DNA of 64,000 nucleotides from Latrodectus hesperus (GCA_037975125.1 CM075853.1:49854458-49918457); one strand, 5' to 3'. Shown: positions 1 through 14,700, counted from the first letter of the stretch. Made by a program: numbers and translations. The notes: generated from the letters alone by a model not told the origin.

Positions 1-3000
1 AAAATAAGTACATATGCAAAGTTAAGTTATACTGAAAAATAACTGATTTTTTTTTTACTTTTAGATGCTTATTTTTCTTAAACTCCAATTTTTTGGGAAA
101 TACTAAATATTTATTATGGTCATAAGACAATTAACTTTCTATTTCTGAGTGTTAAGCAAACTATTTTTCAAAACAATACAGTAAGCAGTGGAAATGAATT
201 TATTTACTAAGCCTGATGGTTAATATTTTTATATCTACTCAAAATATGAGAAACAATATTATCACAGTAAATATTTGATTAATGGTTTACAAGTAGTTAA
301 ATACTTGAATTGCAAGTAAAAGGCTCTAAATTTTATTGAATTAAAATTTAAATATAATATACTCTATCATCTTAACCAAATCTAATAGCAACAATAATAA
401 CGCATTACTTTTGTAATATCATGTAAGTTATATCACAATTTTTTTTACTATTCTTAGAAACTCATATATGTGATAATCATATATTATATTAAAGTTTAAC
501 AATCCATGTACTGTAATACTTTTTATTCTTTTATTGTGAAGAGCTAAATATAATTTTATAAAATATAGCATTGAAAAATTACATAAACTGAAATAAATAT
601 TTTTGCTTATTTTGAAGAAATTCTTAAATGATTAAAAACATTTCTCGGAATCTATAATTGTCTAAAATTTATTTAAAAATGCAGGATCACAGAAGAAATA
701 GGACAATTCTTGTTTTAGCACTGATTTTAATATATTTGAATCTTAAAAAGTTTATTAATCAAATTTGAATTAAAAAGTACCGACTAATGTAGTATATGAG
801 TATTTTTAGCAATTATTTTATCTTAAGATATAACAAAATTTTATAACAATAATATATTTTGGAATTTTAATGTTTGTCATTATATCCAATAAAATATTTT
901 TAAATGGAGATTTTGTAAAAGCTGATTCAAATATTTAGCTATGTGATAAGTCATATCAAGTATTTCTCAAGCATAATACATATACTTCGAAAATAATTTA
1001 AAGAATAAACTCCATGAAAAAAATCAATTTACTGTTGATCGAAATGTTTATTCGAAAAAATATTGCTTAACAAAATTTATTTTCTTGGGTATCAAAAATA
1101 ATGTTTTGAGGACTACGATCACATTTTAGGATATTTTGAAAGCTACCAAGGAAGGAAAAGTTCTTTGAAGTACCTACATATATTTTTTAGAAATCTGAAT
1201 ATTGAGGGATTCATTCAATAATGAATACACCTATTTACAGATACAGAGAATAAATATAATACAGAGAAATGTTTAACTTTTGTATAAGTGTTTGAATCAT
1301 GAGCAACAACTTCATAAAAGCAAGTCATAAAAATAATGATTGAAAAAAAAAATTAGAGAAATAATGTATGTATGCATGAAAACAAGTCTTTTGAAATATA
1401 AAATATGAGAAATGAACTGATAAAAATTTGTATAAAATTAAGAAATGTTATTATTTAAGAAATAAAATTAAGTATGAAATTAAGAACGGACACAATATTT
1501 TTTAAATCTTACAGCAGTTCAGAAAATTAGAGGCGAATATAGAATTTACAATATTTTTCAAAAAAGATGTAAATTTTCTCAAATTACATTAGTTTGTATG
1601 TGATGTCATTAATTTTTTACAATAACGTTTCTTAGTAATTAATTCATTTTTTACAGATTAAAGAATAAAAAATATTTTAATGTTTGATATGTAAAATTAA
1701 GTTACTAAAGATATATTTAGTAATTCATAATTATATTAAATAATTATTAGAAACATCTAGTCTAAATTTATTTCAATTAAAAAAATAACTTTTTACTTCT
1801 TCAATTATAAAAGTTTTCGTCTTATACCTAGTTTGAATTAGAGAAATTTTTAAGAACATAACATCACAACTGACTAATTGGCATTTAAAAATATTTTTAA
1901 AACTATTGGGTATATTTTTAAAAGAAAATTCTAAGTATAACTTATATACTTATATATTATAAAGACTTCAACTATTTTATCATATCACTTTTTAGGTTTA
2001 GAATAGAAGTCTTATATATTAAACTTTCTATTTCTTTTTCTCTTACAAATTTTTTCAGATTATTAAAATTATTATAAACGAACACACACTTATTCGTAGT
2101 AACAATGCTACCGAGAATAGCATAGGAAGAGTATTTGCCAAAAATTAAATCTAAAAAAGTTCATTCTTTTCTTAACTATTAGAATAAATTTCCTTTTTAT
2201 ATATAATTTAAAATGGTAAAGAGAGTAGAAAATTAGAATTGAAACTTATTTATTGGAGCTCGGATTAACTTTGAAATTATCAAATGTGTTACTTAATTCC
2301 TTTTGAATAATTTTATAATTCTAAATGTAATTTAAAACATAGTAAAACAAGAATTCATCAAACATTCATACAATACGATGAATTTGATATATTTATGTAT
2401 ACCACATGCATGATATAGTATGTATAATCTTAAAATTAATATTATTCTTGAAAGATAATTTCATATTTTGAAATACGATTAATTTTATACTTAAAATATG
2501 AAATTATTTTTAAATACACTTGAAAGGTAAATTAACCTATTAATCTGAACACACAAAATTTAGATAATGGTTTTAACTTTAAAAAAAGGTAAATTACTTC
2601 CTATACTTCACTTTGACTAATTTAAAACTTCCCAATTAGCCTTTTTATTTACTACTAATATTCTTACGATACGATAATTTTTACTGTATATTATAAAAAA
2701 AATCCTCTTTAAGACGTAAAAAATTCAAAAATTAATTATTTACATTTATTCTTAACATTAGTAATTAACAAATTTTCCTCTTTGCTTCTTTTTTACTACA
2801 TAATTGTATTGTATTTCCCACTATACTCTTCAGAAATTTATTTCTCTCTATGATATTTCTCACAATATATGGGAAGAATATCATATATCACATAAAATAA
2901 TGCAAGAAATAATTGCTTACATTTATCATACATATTAATAAATTATTTTGAAGCAATTTTAAAAATAATTTTGAGATTCAATTAAGATGCTTTAGGGAAA

Positions 3001-5053
3001 ATTATGAAGAGAAAATCGATAAAAAAAGAAATATTATTTATTTGAAGCAAATATTACATAAGGTTTAGTTTCAAAATGATACGAAGAAGTAGTTAATAAT
3101 TTATGATATCTTCAACGTTAGAATAAATGAAATATTTGATGAGGATTTTACAATTAAAATTATTTTTCATGTGACTTCAGTATTTATATACATTTATTTT
3201 ATCATCTATTTATTGAAAATTGCGTATAAATCTTCAATATAATTCAAATTTTAATGTTTTATGTAACGATTGTTTAAGAATTTCGCATTCGAATTTAGTT
3301 TAATGTAAACTGTAGATTTTAAAAACAAACTTATTTCATTTATTCAAATGAAATATTTTATAAATTAATTAAATAAATAAACATTTCTTAAGGAATAAAT
3401 TATTCTACATTTTCGAAGAAGAAAAGGAATGTTGAATTAATATATTTAGAAACGTTCAATTTGAAAAATGTTACAATATTACTTTGATTTAATGTTTATT
3501 TTAATACAATTACTGGTTGTTTGTTGTTTTTAATCTGTTATAAACTATATTATATACAAATATACGTACCTTAATTTAAGAAACAAACAAAAACATAAAT
3601 AACTTGATTAGTTTGTTTGATTAAAGTGAATAACTGAATTTAAGTTTTAGAAAATGATGAATATTTGATTTACATTTGTATTCAGAAATCGGAATTATTT
3701 TTCTATACTTTTGATGCCTAATAATTGTATATTAAACAATAAACAGTAAAATAGTTTTTTTTATAAATAGGGTAAAATAGATCTTTATATCTTGAGAACT
3801 TAATAAGGTTATTAAATACAGTTATTGACTGTATTTATTTGTTATTTTGAATATAACATCTTTTTTTCAGATAAAGGAACAAAATATCTAATACACTTAA
3901 GAGTATACTGTTGAATGAAATTTTAATATTCTATAGAATTTGAAGATACCTATTAATTAAAGTTCTTTTTTAAAAGATATTAATGATTGTTTTTGAGAAT
4001 GTCGTAATAGCATATAAAGTATGAAAAACTAAAATAATAAATAAAATATTTCGCAATAAAATAATTTGAAAATCATATAATAAAAAAATTGTTTCATAGT
4101 ATATGGATGGAGTAGAATTAAATTATATTCTATAATTTTTATAATTAATTATTCTGTTTTATTTGACGAATAAGTTCGTAGTCGATTGCTTATACAGTAA
4201 GAATTTTATTTAAACATCGTGAGACTTTCTAATTCTATCGCATACTTAGGCTACAATCATAAATTACGATATTTTTTAATTACCTCATTTTAAAAAGTAT
4301 GTTCAAAAATAAATTACCGAATGAAATGGTTTTAATTTTTATATTTTAATAAGAATTTTTTTTATTATAGAAATTGCAAAGAGAATTCTATTTTTTATAT
4401 GTTGAATAAAAAATATCGTGAAATAAACAAAAAATTGTCACAAAAATCGTTGATTGCATATTATTTTAAATAAATACAATATATTTTGCATAATTTTTCA
4501 ATTCCTGTTCACCTAGTATTTTTGTTACTGATAGGACCCTCAGTAGGTTTACGCTAAATATTTGAAAATGACAATCATAAAAGTATATTGCTTTTAAATT
4601 AAAGACAAATAAGTAAATTATACTTATACTCTGAATATTCTGAATTATTTTTATGCAGCAGTGCATATATTGCTGTAAAAGATACACTATTATATTACAT
4701 TAAGCACATTTCTGCATTGTGTTCTCCAATATTTCTTACAAATTATAATATCTTAAAAAACATTTTAAATTAAAGTGTTCACATTAGTATTCAGACATAT
4801 TATGTATTGAAGACAAAGGAATATTTTCAACGCATATTTAAAAATATTCTGGATACCAGCCTCTTGATAAACTAGAAATTAAATAACAAAAATCTTTTTG
4901 TCATAAAATTACAGATAAACTGAGCTTTTTTTAACAATCTTAAAAAATTTCTACATTGAAATAAAACTTTCAAAAGTCTGCTTATAGTAAGTGCAAAAAA
5001 ATTGCTTATACATACATATATATGGAAACAAACAATATATATGTACATACATG

Positions 5054-5054
<1 letters not shown>
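1..5054. other. AT-rich desert, no gene seen
   Basis: Very AT-rich DNA with dense stops in all six frames. Apart from an inverted repeat at 2455-2507 and small AT-only palindromes I see nothing that can be supported. The 73-codon minus-strand frame at 4466-4687 is full of Ile, Tyr, Phe and Asn, as random AT-rich sequence would give, and shows no family signature. Confidence 0.7.
2455..2507. repeat. Inverted repeat, 15-bp perfect arms
   Basis: The arm ATAATTTCATATTTT at 2455-2469 is exactly reverse-complemented at 2493-2507 across a 23-base spacer. The arms hold a single G-C pair, so this is only mildly beyond chance at this composition. It would form a weak hairpin. No target-site duplication or coding content is apparent. 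Confidence 0.6.

Positions 5055-5124
<70 letters not shown>
5055..5124. repeat. (TA)35 microsatellite
   Basis: An uninterrupted TA dinucleotide run of about 70 bp, preceded by a degenerate stretch rich in acata and atata. Perfect self-complementarity makes it prone to cruciform extrusion and length change. The Tyr-Ile repeat frames reading through it are artefacts. Confidence 0.97.
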
Positions 5125-5125
<1 letters not shown>

Positions 5126-5690
5126 TACAAACACATTTTATATCCCTATCTTAAACAGTTTCATACTTTGTTAATAAAAGTTTAAAACTTTTAAGAAATT
5201 AATAAAGTACTTTTATTTACCAAATATATCATCAAGTAAAATATTGTTTTATTGAAATAAGAAAACATACAATAGTTTTTTTGATAAAACTCAGCTAGTA
5301 ATGTTCTATTTTTGGTTAAAATTTTAAGTCCTAATTATGAACACATTAACAATTTTTCAATTAATATATTACCCCCGCGAAAGATATTTAATACTAACTG
5401 AATGTATATATATATATAATATTAATTTTTATAAGAATCTAGGTTTAATTTATGTTATATTGAATTAAATAAAAATAACAAAAAGCCCAAAAGCGTAAAA
5501 ATAGCTCTGCCCTATGAAATTGCGTTAATGTAACATAGCTTTTTACATATTTTAAATATAAATATTATACGCAATACTTATAAGCTACTAATTAAAAGTA
5601 AAATAGTTAGAAGTTTGTTTTAGTTACATCCATTTAAAAAAATTTCAATAGCTTAGGTGCAAATTAATGTTTTAAATATACTTAAATGAA
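5125..5690. other. AT-rich spacer between two TA arrays
   Basis: No gene-like frame. A short TA run lies near 5405-5419. Nothing else is supported. Confidence 0.7.
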
Positions 5691-6379
<689 letters not shown>

Positions 6380-6380
<1 letters not shown>

Positions 6381-7060
6381 ATATTCAGTTCAAACACTAT
6401 GAAAACGTACATTGTTAAACTTTCCAGTGGAAGAAAAGCTTGCTCTTTCCCTCTATTACCATCTTATAACATCACCACTCTGTTCTGTTGACTCTCTCTC
6501 TCCCTCTAAAATCCTCGCTTTTTTTATTTTTAAAGAAAATATTTTTTCCTCCCTGGCAGCTGGTTAGGTGTAGGGGAAGGGGAGGTGATCTTTCGATCCT
6601 ACCCTCACACGAATGAGAAAGGCCCGGACACAAGAGCAATGTGTGGCTGGGAAAGTGTAGGAGAAAAATTCAACCCCAGAAATATCTCCTCCACCGTCAT
6701 GGAGAGCAGAGCAAACCCGTACGTTTATCTCCCGGCGAGACAGCGCGCAAGTTTACTCAGAAAAACGGCACGGAGCAAAAACAGATGTCGAAATTTGTTC
6801 ACGGAGAGAAAGCTCCCACATAAGAAATATTTAGCTTTATTTTCTTTCAGATAAGTGGATAAATGTATTTATACGGTATGTTCTGTGTGTTGGTCTCTCT
6901 CTCTTTTTTTATTCTTGTTTCTTCTCCCGTTTATGCGTGCATGCGCGCGCGTGCACTAAAATGTGTACTGAGAAATTTGTTTGTGCCTTTGACAGATTTT
7001 GGTTGGTTTAACTCAAGTGTCTGACGGATTTATTTATTATTTTATTCAAATGAAGGATGG
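6380..7060. other. GC-rich island, candidate regulatory element or non-coding exon
   Basis: G+C reaches about half in 6541-6830 against about one fifth around it. Seen: CT-rich tracts near 6488-6507 and 6891-6908, an E-box CAGCTG at 6557-6562, T-box-like half sites (AGGTG) at 6565-6575 and 6592-6597, and a Z-DNA-prone tract at 6932-6956. Acceptor-like signals end at 6559 (ccctggcag) and 6850 (ttctttcag), and a GTATGT donor-like signal starts at 6876. An 89-codon plus frame at 6585-6854 is open but resembles no family I recognise, and an overlapping frame is open too, as expected from composition. It could be an enhancer or promoter, an untranslated exon, or an old decayed repeat. That the island is real is clear; its function is inference. 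Confidence 0.45.
6932..6956. other. Alternating purine-pyrimidine tract (Z-DNA-prone)
   Basis: Twenty-five consecutive bases alternate pyrimidine and purine, with a core of CG and TG steps around gcgcgcgcg at 6943-6951. Such tracts favour left-handed DNA under negative supercoiling and are often reported near promoters. It sits at the downstream edge of the 6.4-7.0 kb island and is the densest CpG run in this neighbourhood. Confidence 0.7.
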
Positions 7061-9913
7061 ATAAAGGAATGATTGACAGGCAGTCCTGTTTTTATTTTCG
7101 GAGAATTTCTCTTCAATTTCATATGCAAGGCTTTTAAGCGTTGCACAGCTGCAAATATTGTTTCAATAGTTTTGAGAACTGTCGAACAAATTTAAATCTA
7201 TTGATGGACCTACTAGATTGAAAATTTGACGATATGTTGACATTTCAATTTAAAAACTACTTTTTCGCCCAATTATAATAAATTTTGAAAGCGTCAATTG
7301 TAGTTTGTTGTGTTGTTTATTTCATCATATTCATATTATTTAGAATTCAAAATTTGTTGATAATACTTTTATGAGCTTTTTCTCATATTATCAGTACATA
7401 GGATCAATTCATTTTTATATTTTCAATTGCAGAATGTATACTCCGACTTTAATGAAAATTGGCAATTTTTTTATTTAAATCAACTATTTTTTTATACAGA
7501 TAGAGTATCTTAGTTTTTAAATGAGTAATAAAATAAATTCTGAAAGATTTTAGCTTGCATTAAGGGGAATAAATTTTAACAAGATCTGCATTCTTCAAAG
7601 TACATGTTTTGATTATAAAAGTATTTAAATTATATATTTTAAATGATAAACTCAACGAATACGATATATAAATATATATAGTAATAAATGAAAGAAAATA
7701 AATTGCAAAATATTCAACTAACATGAAATATATATGGAGATCTTCTATGAATAAAAACAGAATAGTGTCACAATAAAAATTATTTTAAATTTTTCATGAT
7801 GTGTCAAGAATTTATATTGTTATTTCTGTAGCATTTAAATTCTTCGATACATGTACAATTTAAAATATGTAAATTAACTCCAACTAAGAATTTTAATACT
7901 GTAATTTCAATAATATGTTATAAATACATAAAGAGCTAATCAATCTTGTTTAATGGCTCAATCATTTTACAAATTTTTTTTTGAAGAAAATTTAATAAAT
8001 GTAATCACAATAATTTATATTCGTGTGTTTGTTTCTATTTTTATTTATATAAACTTCACTGCATGGTGGTAAATTAATTTTATTTTCTCTCTCTTTGTGC
8101 GATAATTTCATTCCTAACTCCATTCAAATAAGATTACTAATGTTTTCAACGGATGGAAACTTTATATGAAATTGAGAATATATGTATCTTTGTTTTTTTT
8201 TCAATATTATTTTATAACGTTATGTGAAATTAATTTTATTTGAAACTTTATATATTTAAGTTTAATTTCTGAAGTATTGCTTGAAAAAATAGCAATTTAT
8301 AAATCTTTTTTTATTTATAATATGATTTCTTTAAATAGGATAACAAACAATAAAATGTAAAATTATTTTATCATTTATTATATACACATAAATCGTTTTC
8401 AACGACAAATTTTTTTAATCTACGTTTTTGGCAAGTATAGTTAAAACTGTCATCTTTTTTTTATCATATTTGAAAAATCATTAAAAAGAATAATAAGCAA
8501 AAAGTAAATTTTAAGCATGATTCTTACAAAATATTATACTTTATTATTGCATTACCACTTCATCAGAGAAAATATAACATATGAATAAGAACATTATATT
8601 TATTTCTAAAATATTTATTCATTTGTAATTTCTTGTAATTGACCTAATATCTGATATTTTGGAAAGTAAACTACTTAAAAAAAACTTTAAGCATTTATGA
8701 TTAAAGCATTAAAAATAACTTCGATTTTTTTCTTAATAAAATTTGTTTTGTAAACCTTCTGTTAAATAAGTTCGATCATAATTTGTTAATAATTGAAAAA
8801 TAAATTTTTTAACTCATTCAATTTTAAAATATGGTAAAATTAATCTGACACATGAAAAATTAGGTAAATTTTATAGCCATTTATTATTTTGTAGGCAATA
8901 AAATTGAATTGAAAAGATTTTTCTTTTGAAAAGGTGAATAAAAAAACTTTTATTGAATCAAATAATAACAAAAATGAATATGAAAGAAACATAAATTTTA
9001 TTTTCAGTCAATCAGATTTTTTAATTTTTTACAATAAAATAAAGTTTATCAATTGATAGTTATGATCACAGAGAAATTTAATGCAAAACTTTTTTTTAAC
9101 TTTTCTTGTTTGCTATTTTTAATAGCATATTTCTTCTTCAATATTAAAATTTAAATTATCAATTTATAAATGACTATTTCAGATCGAAAAATTAGATTAG
9201 AATTATATGAAATCATACAAAATTACTTCAATCAAATACAACTCTTATTCATCTATAGACAGAGAGAAGAATTTTCATAGATACTAAATTCATGTTTCAA
9301 AGAATTAAATAAAAAAATATCAAATATATTAATATTTTTGCTAATTATATATCTCAGTTCCAGCGTTAAAAACATTTTAAATTTAAAAATTGTGATATGT
9401 AAAAACAAAAGTATCATTATTTATTTAACAATGTTTCTTTTTCCCCCAAAATTTTATGTCAATTCATTTTCTATCATTTGAAAATACAAACAAAATCGTT
9501 TAACCGAATCACATAAAATGACAAGAGATTAATTTTCAGTTTCTTGTTTAGTAGGTGGGGAGAAAAAATGATAGATTTTTTTTATAAAAGTCTTTTTGTT
9601 TAAGCATCACGGTTTTTACATTTAAATGTTAGATATGGATTATTGCTGTGAGAAACATGCTTGAAAAATTATTAACTATATCGAGTAGTAACTCTATTAC
9701 ATAATGGGTAATAAATTTATATGGTTTAACATTTTAAAGTTTTTTATTTAATTTATATCGGTAAAACTCAATAAAAACTAGAAACAAAACCGAAAATATA
9801 AATAAATTTATACAAAATAAAATAATAATTGCAAAATTGAATTTTAAAAGCTAACGGCGAATTGAATAAGTCTCATATTATGATAAAATGATGCAAACAA
9901 AGAAGAATTCTTT

Positions 9914-9936
9914 TATATATATATATATATATATAT
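9914..9936. repeat. Short (TA)n microsatellite
   Basis: A TA run of about 23 bp, uninterrupted. Confidence 0.95.
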
Positions 9937-10305
9937 GTCCAACACAAAAATAAACTAAAATTTATGTTTTTCTACACTCAACTTTTCTTCCGTAATTTGA
10001 ACTAAGCAATTTAAGAAACATAACATTTACTTCAATATTTAGAAAATGGAATGAAAAACGATGATAAATTTTGCGTTTTTAAATTTTAATGGTAATGAAA
10101 ACACCTTTGCCACTATTCAGTAAAAATAAGTGTACTTTTCATTCTATTGAAAAGTGACCGTGTACATATGTTCAAATATCCTTTAAATCGTTAAGTGCAA
10201 CACCAACTACATATTTCATAAAATTTAATACTGGTTCAAAAAAGTGTGCAATGAAAATCAGATTTTTGCAATATTAATAAAATTTATCTAATGAAAAGGT
10301 CTCTT

Positions 10306-10340
10306 TCAATTTAAATAATTTTATCAATTTAAATAATTTT
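10306..10340. repeat. Direct repeat of a 17-bp AT-rich unit
   Basis: The unit tcaatttaaataatttt occurs twice with one base between the copies. This looks like a small local duplication. Confidence 0.75.
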
Positions 10341-10405
10341 TTTAAATTAAAATAATAATCTATAATTTATTTCACTGAGATATTAAAAATTCATTTTTGC
10401 TTAAC

Positions 10406-10445
10406 ATGGAAGAAGGTGGTTTTAAATGGAACAAGGTGGTTTTAA
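10406..10445. repeat. 20-bp tandem duplication
   Basis: Two adjacent copies of a 20-bp unit (ATGGAAGAAGGTGGTTTTAA and the same with C at position 7) differ at one position. The unit includes AAGGTGG, which is rich in G for this region. It is a recent local tandem duplication or a two-unit minisatellite. Confidence 0.9.
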
Positions 10446-11068
10446 ATCCATTTTAAAATAGATTTGTAAAACAACAGGAACTATTTCCCATGTGATAATA
10501 ATAAAATTTCCCGATACAATAATTAGGGAAAAGTAAAAGTATAGATCTTACTGTCATATTTTATGTGATAGTAAATATCAACATTGAATGTTTGTTTTTT
10601 CATTTCACTACATGAAAAAAGTAATATTACATCACAATTTGGAAGTTTGCTAATAAATACAAATGTTTCATTAAAAAAATGATTTACATTTACACATTAC
10701 AGAATATAAACAAACTTATTTAACTCATAAGTCTCTATTTATAAAAATGTAAGCCCATAAAGTTATATCAGATTATTTTACTCCACCCTTTTTCTTATTT
10801 TCAATTTTTACTTAGGTAACAATTTTACTGTTTAATCTTTCATTTTACCTAATAATTGTTTTTTTTTAAACTTTTCTGTCCATCCTTCGTTAATAATCAT
10901 TTAGGTAATTATAAAGTAGCAATAAAAAGATAAGATGACTGACATTTTGATATTTTTTGAATACCTGCCTCTTTGTTCCTATATTTTTTTTTCTCAAATT
11001 TAAGTGTTTCCAATTGCCAAACTGAAATTTAAGTATGAAAAGCATTTTTCTACAAATTTCCTTTTTTA

Positions 11069-11134
11069 AAAAAAATACTTTAATTTTTATACGATGTAAC
11101 ATTACCTATCGTATAAAAATTAAGGTATTTTTTT
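11069..11134. repeat. Long fold-back (hairpin), MITE-like
   Basis: The arms at 11069-11095 and 11108-11134 are reverse complements over 27 bp with one mismatch, separated by a 12-base loop. The conserved inner part is ttaatttttatacgat. This is well beyond chance even for AT-rich DNA. It contains no coding frame. It could be a miniature inverted-repeat element, a solo palindrome, or a transcribed hairpin; clear target-site duplications are not visible. Confidence 0.85.
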
Positions 11135-11159
11135 ATGATATATCATCATTCTTATGATA

Positions 11160-11191
11160 GATCCGTAGGGGCGTTTGTCAGATCCGTTGGG
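11160..11191. repeat. Direct repeat of GATCCGT(A/T)GGG
   Basis: GATCCGTAGGG at 11160-11170 recurs as GATCCGTTGGG at 11181-11191, start to start 21 bp, about two helical turns. The unit is GC-rich in an AT-rich setting and lies 25 bp after the 11.1 kb fold-back. Paired factor binding is possible but is inference. Confidence 0.7.
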
Positions 11192-11339
11192 ATTAAGAAA
11201 AAAGTTTATAAGTTAACCACAATATTGTTAAAATAATTTTTCTATTGGGAACTCTTTTCTAAATATTTAGATAGCTTGAAAATATCACTTTGTTTTCATC
11301 ATCTGTTCGTATTCTGATGGGATATGACATATTAAAGAT

Positions 11340-11720
11340 TGATAGCAGAGAAACATTTAAAAATTGGTATAAATATCACTTTCTGTGCTCCTGTTATGAA
11401 TTTTGATGATAATCACAATGACTGCATCTCTCGCAATAAACCCCTGTCTTTCATTGCTACTGACTATCCATGCAAACGTTCTTCGTATTTGAGTGACAAA
11501 TATGTGTATGTACTCAGGCATCGTACCAAAATTTTTAAACATGCTTCATTCATTCAATCACGATACGTATTTCATTCTAAAAGGTTTTCTGTGATTCGGA
11601 TTAGATTTTACGTTATCTTAGTTAAGAGAAATAATATGATCCTTGTTACAGGACGCATAACTATTACAGAAATATCTATTTCCAATATCTGCTTTTTCTT
11701 GAATGCAACGTCATGAATGT
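11340..11720. other. Moderately GC-rich island with an unassigned open frame
   Basis: G+C is near 40% in 11401-11520 against about 20% nearby. A 125-codon plus frame runs through it (11339-11716), and a 61-codon minus frame overlaps it. The plus product has scattered Arg, Lys, Tyr, Ile and Phe, no membrane segment, no repeat and no motif I recognise, and no initiator context distinguishes its ATG. A stretch this long is near the expected maximum for 64 kb once local composition is allowed for. An unknown small gene, a decayed exon or a non-coding conserved element all remain possible. Confidence 0.3.
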
Positions 11721-14700
11721 TTTTGCTACGTTAATATAATGTTTTCACTGAATTATAAATTTCTAAATTTTTAGTTCTCATTTAAAAATTTATTATTGTA
11801 AATTACATAATTTTACGCATTTTTAAAAGTTTTCTTTTTACAAAATCAGAATAATGAATGCAATCATGAATAGCTTATAATATTGTTCAAAAATGTTTGA
11901 TTATATATATATATATACACAAGTTAATTAAAAACAGATATCTAAAAATTTGTGAAAAATGTTAAAGCTTTTACTTTTTTAAAACTGTCAATTTAAATAC
12001 CAATACAACTATTGATTTGAAGTAGCAGTATGAATGCTATGTACATCAAATAATTCGATAAAATTCATTGCAAAAATCTATATTTTTATAATATATGTCA
12101 CAATAAAATTCGAATATTATTTTAGAACATTTTACATCTTTTAATTACTTATCGCATTTTGGATATTTTAATAATTATTATTTGGGTGAATTTCAGACAG
12201 AAATAAAAAAATAACATACTTGAATCATTTGATATCCATTAAATATGTATTTTCTTGTTAATTTACCAATTTCATTTTAATTGTACAGGTATTTTCTCTT
12301 ACCAAATTTAAACTAAAACATAAGAAATGATTTCATTTATGAAATATTTGAAGATTACTAAGTTTGTATGCAATATATAGATATATTCAGCATTTTACGA
12401 TCTTTTCTAAATTCAAATTTAACAGGGTTGATATTTTTCATAAAAAGTTGATTTATTGATACAAGGATAAAAACTGTCTTATTTAGTTCAAATACAGTAC
12501 CGTTAAAATAATTAATCTCAAAAGAAGTTTGAAAAGAATTTCTTCCATTTTATATAATTTTTTAAATAAATATTAAAGATGAAGTTAAAACCTGTCATTT
12601 AATGCGTGGTGAACTAATTCGCTTACTTACTTGACATTTGTTATATTGAATTCAATTTTCATAATTTAACGATAGGCTTATAGAATTAAAGAAACGACAG
12701 GACTCTTTAAAATTAAAGGTTTCGGATTTGATACCTACATCTGTTGAACAAGGAGAAATGCGTGTTTTTTTTTAGACACAACTGTCAGAAAATGTGGTTA
12801 AGTGTTTTCCAAGGTTTCCTCATCCAGTCCTTTAGCAAACCACTCTTTAAAAAATTTCTTAAAAGCAAGACATGTCTGATGTTCATTTGTTTTACAAAAT
12901 CTTAGCAACGCAAGTTTTCTATTTATAAAAGAATTTTGTTTATAGAAATCCATAAAAAAATTTTTTTAAACTTAATTATAGAATACAAAAGTTCATTACT
13001 TTTATGAATAACTTCACCAAGAGTTGAAATTATTTTCTAAGATGATTTTCATCAATTATTTATTTTTTATGATGAAAAATCTTATATAATTTTGGCATTG
13101 TATTTTTTTTAATATCCAAGATTCTATTGCAAATTTTGCCTTTGAATAAACTTTATCGCTTTAATCCTATAAGAAAATCTTTGATTCCATACTTCAATTT
13201 ACTTTTTTCAAAACATTCAAGGCAATATTTATTATTGAAAACACATTATTTAAGTTTAAAAATGTATTTCAAACTATAATTTTAAGATAGTAAGAAATTT
13301 GATTAAACTATTTCAATTTTATAGAAAATAGCTCAATCCAGGATAACTTTTTATTAAATTTTGAGCAATTAAAATGCGGCTCTTCAACTAGAAAAAAAAT
13401 GAAGATGAAAATTAAAATATTTGAAACTCAATAACTTTCCTTTCATTATTGCTTTACTTTATAACGTTTAAAAAGAATGTTTTGGTGTTTTGTTTACACT
13501 TTATAAGAATTTCTTAGTTTGTAATATTTTAAATGAAAAACAAGTAAACACAAAATTATAAAGTCATGTCTGAAATCAATAAATTTTAGACTTTAATTTT
13601 GCAAAAATTAATTAGACTTTATTTTACCCTAATTCATTCTTAAACAGCATATTGTTTTTACCTAAATACACATAATATGAGAAATTTAAAGACTTTAACT
13701 TAGATTTATATATAATTTTTCCTTTTTCAAGTTATCACTCGAGATCATCAAATTTATAAACTTTTAAAAATGCTGGCATATTTATGAATGAATATAATCA
13801 AAACTATTAGAAGCAAAACCCTATAGAGCAGAAACTTCAGTACAACGATTCTTTTTGAAAACCTGAAACTAATATAATTTTCACTGATAGTCTCATTACA
13901 ACGAAATTTTCCAATACAAGAAATAAATGTCTATGGTACATAAGCTTCATCATAATAGGATAATTATATTTTGCACGTATTCAATGCATTTTGCAGAGAA
14001 CAAATGTATTAAAATGTTTTATTTATCTGAAAGTAATTCCAATTAAATAAAACAGTATAAGCATTTCTTATACTCACCCAAATAAATCAACAATTTTGCA
14101 AACCATTTCCGTACATATAACCTTACTCTTATTTAATATTTTTAATTTCTTACATACTGGAATATTAAAAACAGCTATCAGTTGTAAAACAATTATTATG
14201 ATTTGTTATAAAATTAATGCTTCATTGGTATGATTACTTTTCCACTATTTTGTAATTATTATTTTTTAAGTAAAAGTAAAAAATTACATAATGTAGATCA
14301 ACATACTTACGTTCAATTTGAAGTTACGTGTAAAACAATTTATTTTTCATTTTCCCTAATATCTTACGTTATAAGCATCACTTGAAACATTATTTACACG
14401 CAAAAAAAAGTATTAAAAGAGAGAGAAACCCATGTCTCATAATTATGTATAAGAATTGATTTTCTTAGATAAAAATTTATAAATACTATTCAGCAATCAA
14501 CATAGAATTTTATTCGGTTTGAAATTTAACTACGTATATTAAAATATTGGTATTTTAATAGCGAAATATTATTCTTGCATGCCTTAAAAAATTGCAAAGT
14601 TTAAGGAAAATCAATTCAATTAAAAGATTAATAACGAAATTTTCATTTGATTTAGAAATTCCTTTGTAACTTTATGCTGATAAAAGTTTTATAAAAATTC

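Larger units (their letters stand above)
7060..11068. other. AT-rich desert, no gene seen
   Basis: Four kilobases of AT-rich DNA with stops in all frames. It holds only small repeats: a TA run at 9914-9936, a 17-bp direct repeat at 10306-10340 and a 20-bp tandem duplication at 10406-10445. Confidence 0.7.

Noticed and set aside
4991..5185. Tyr-Ile repeat 'proteins' across TA arrays (also at 5686-5868, 45847-46125 and 45926-46117)
   Set aside because: They are translations of dinucleotide repeats in either phase and on both strands, with no coding signal.
6585..6600. TTCGATCC as a tRNA B box
   Set aside because: No A box, acceptor stem or anticodon arm can be placed around it.
6585..6854. 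89-codon plus frame in the 6.4-7.0 kb island as a real gene
   Set aside because: A second phase (6641-6823) is open as well, and the product shows no domain or signal; GC content alone explains it.
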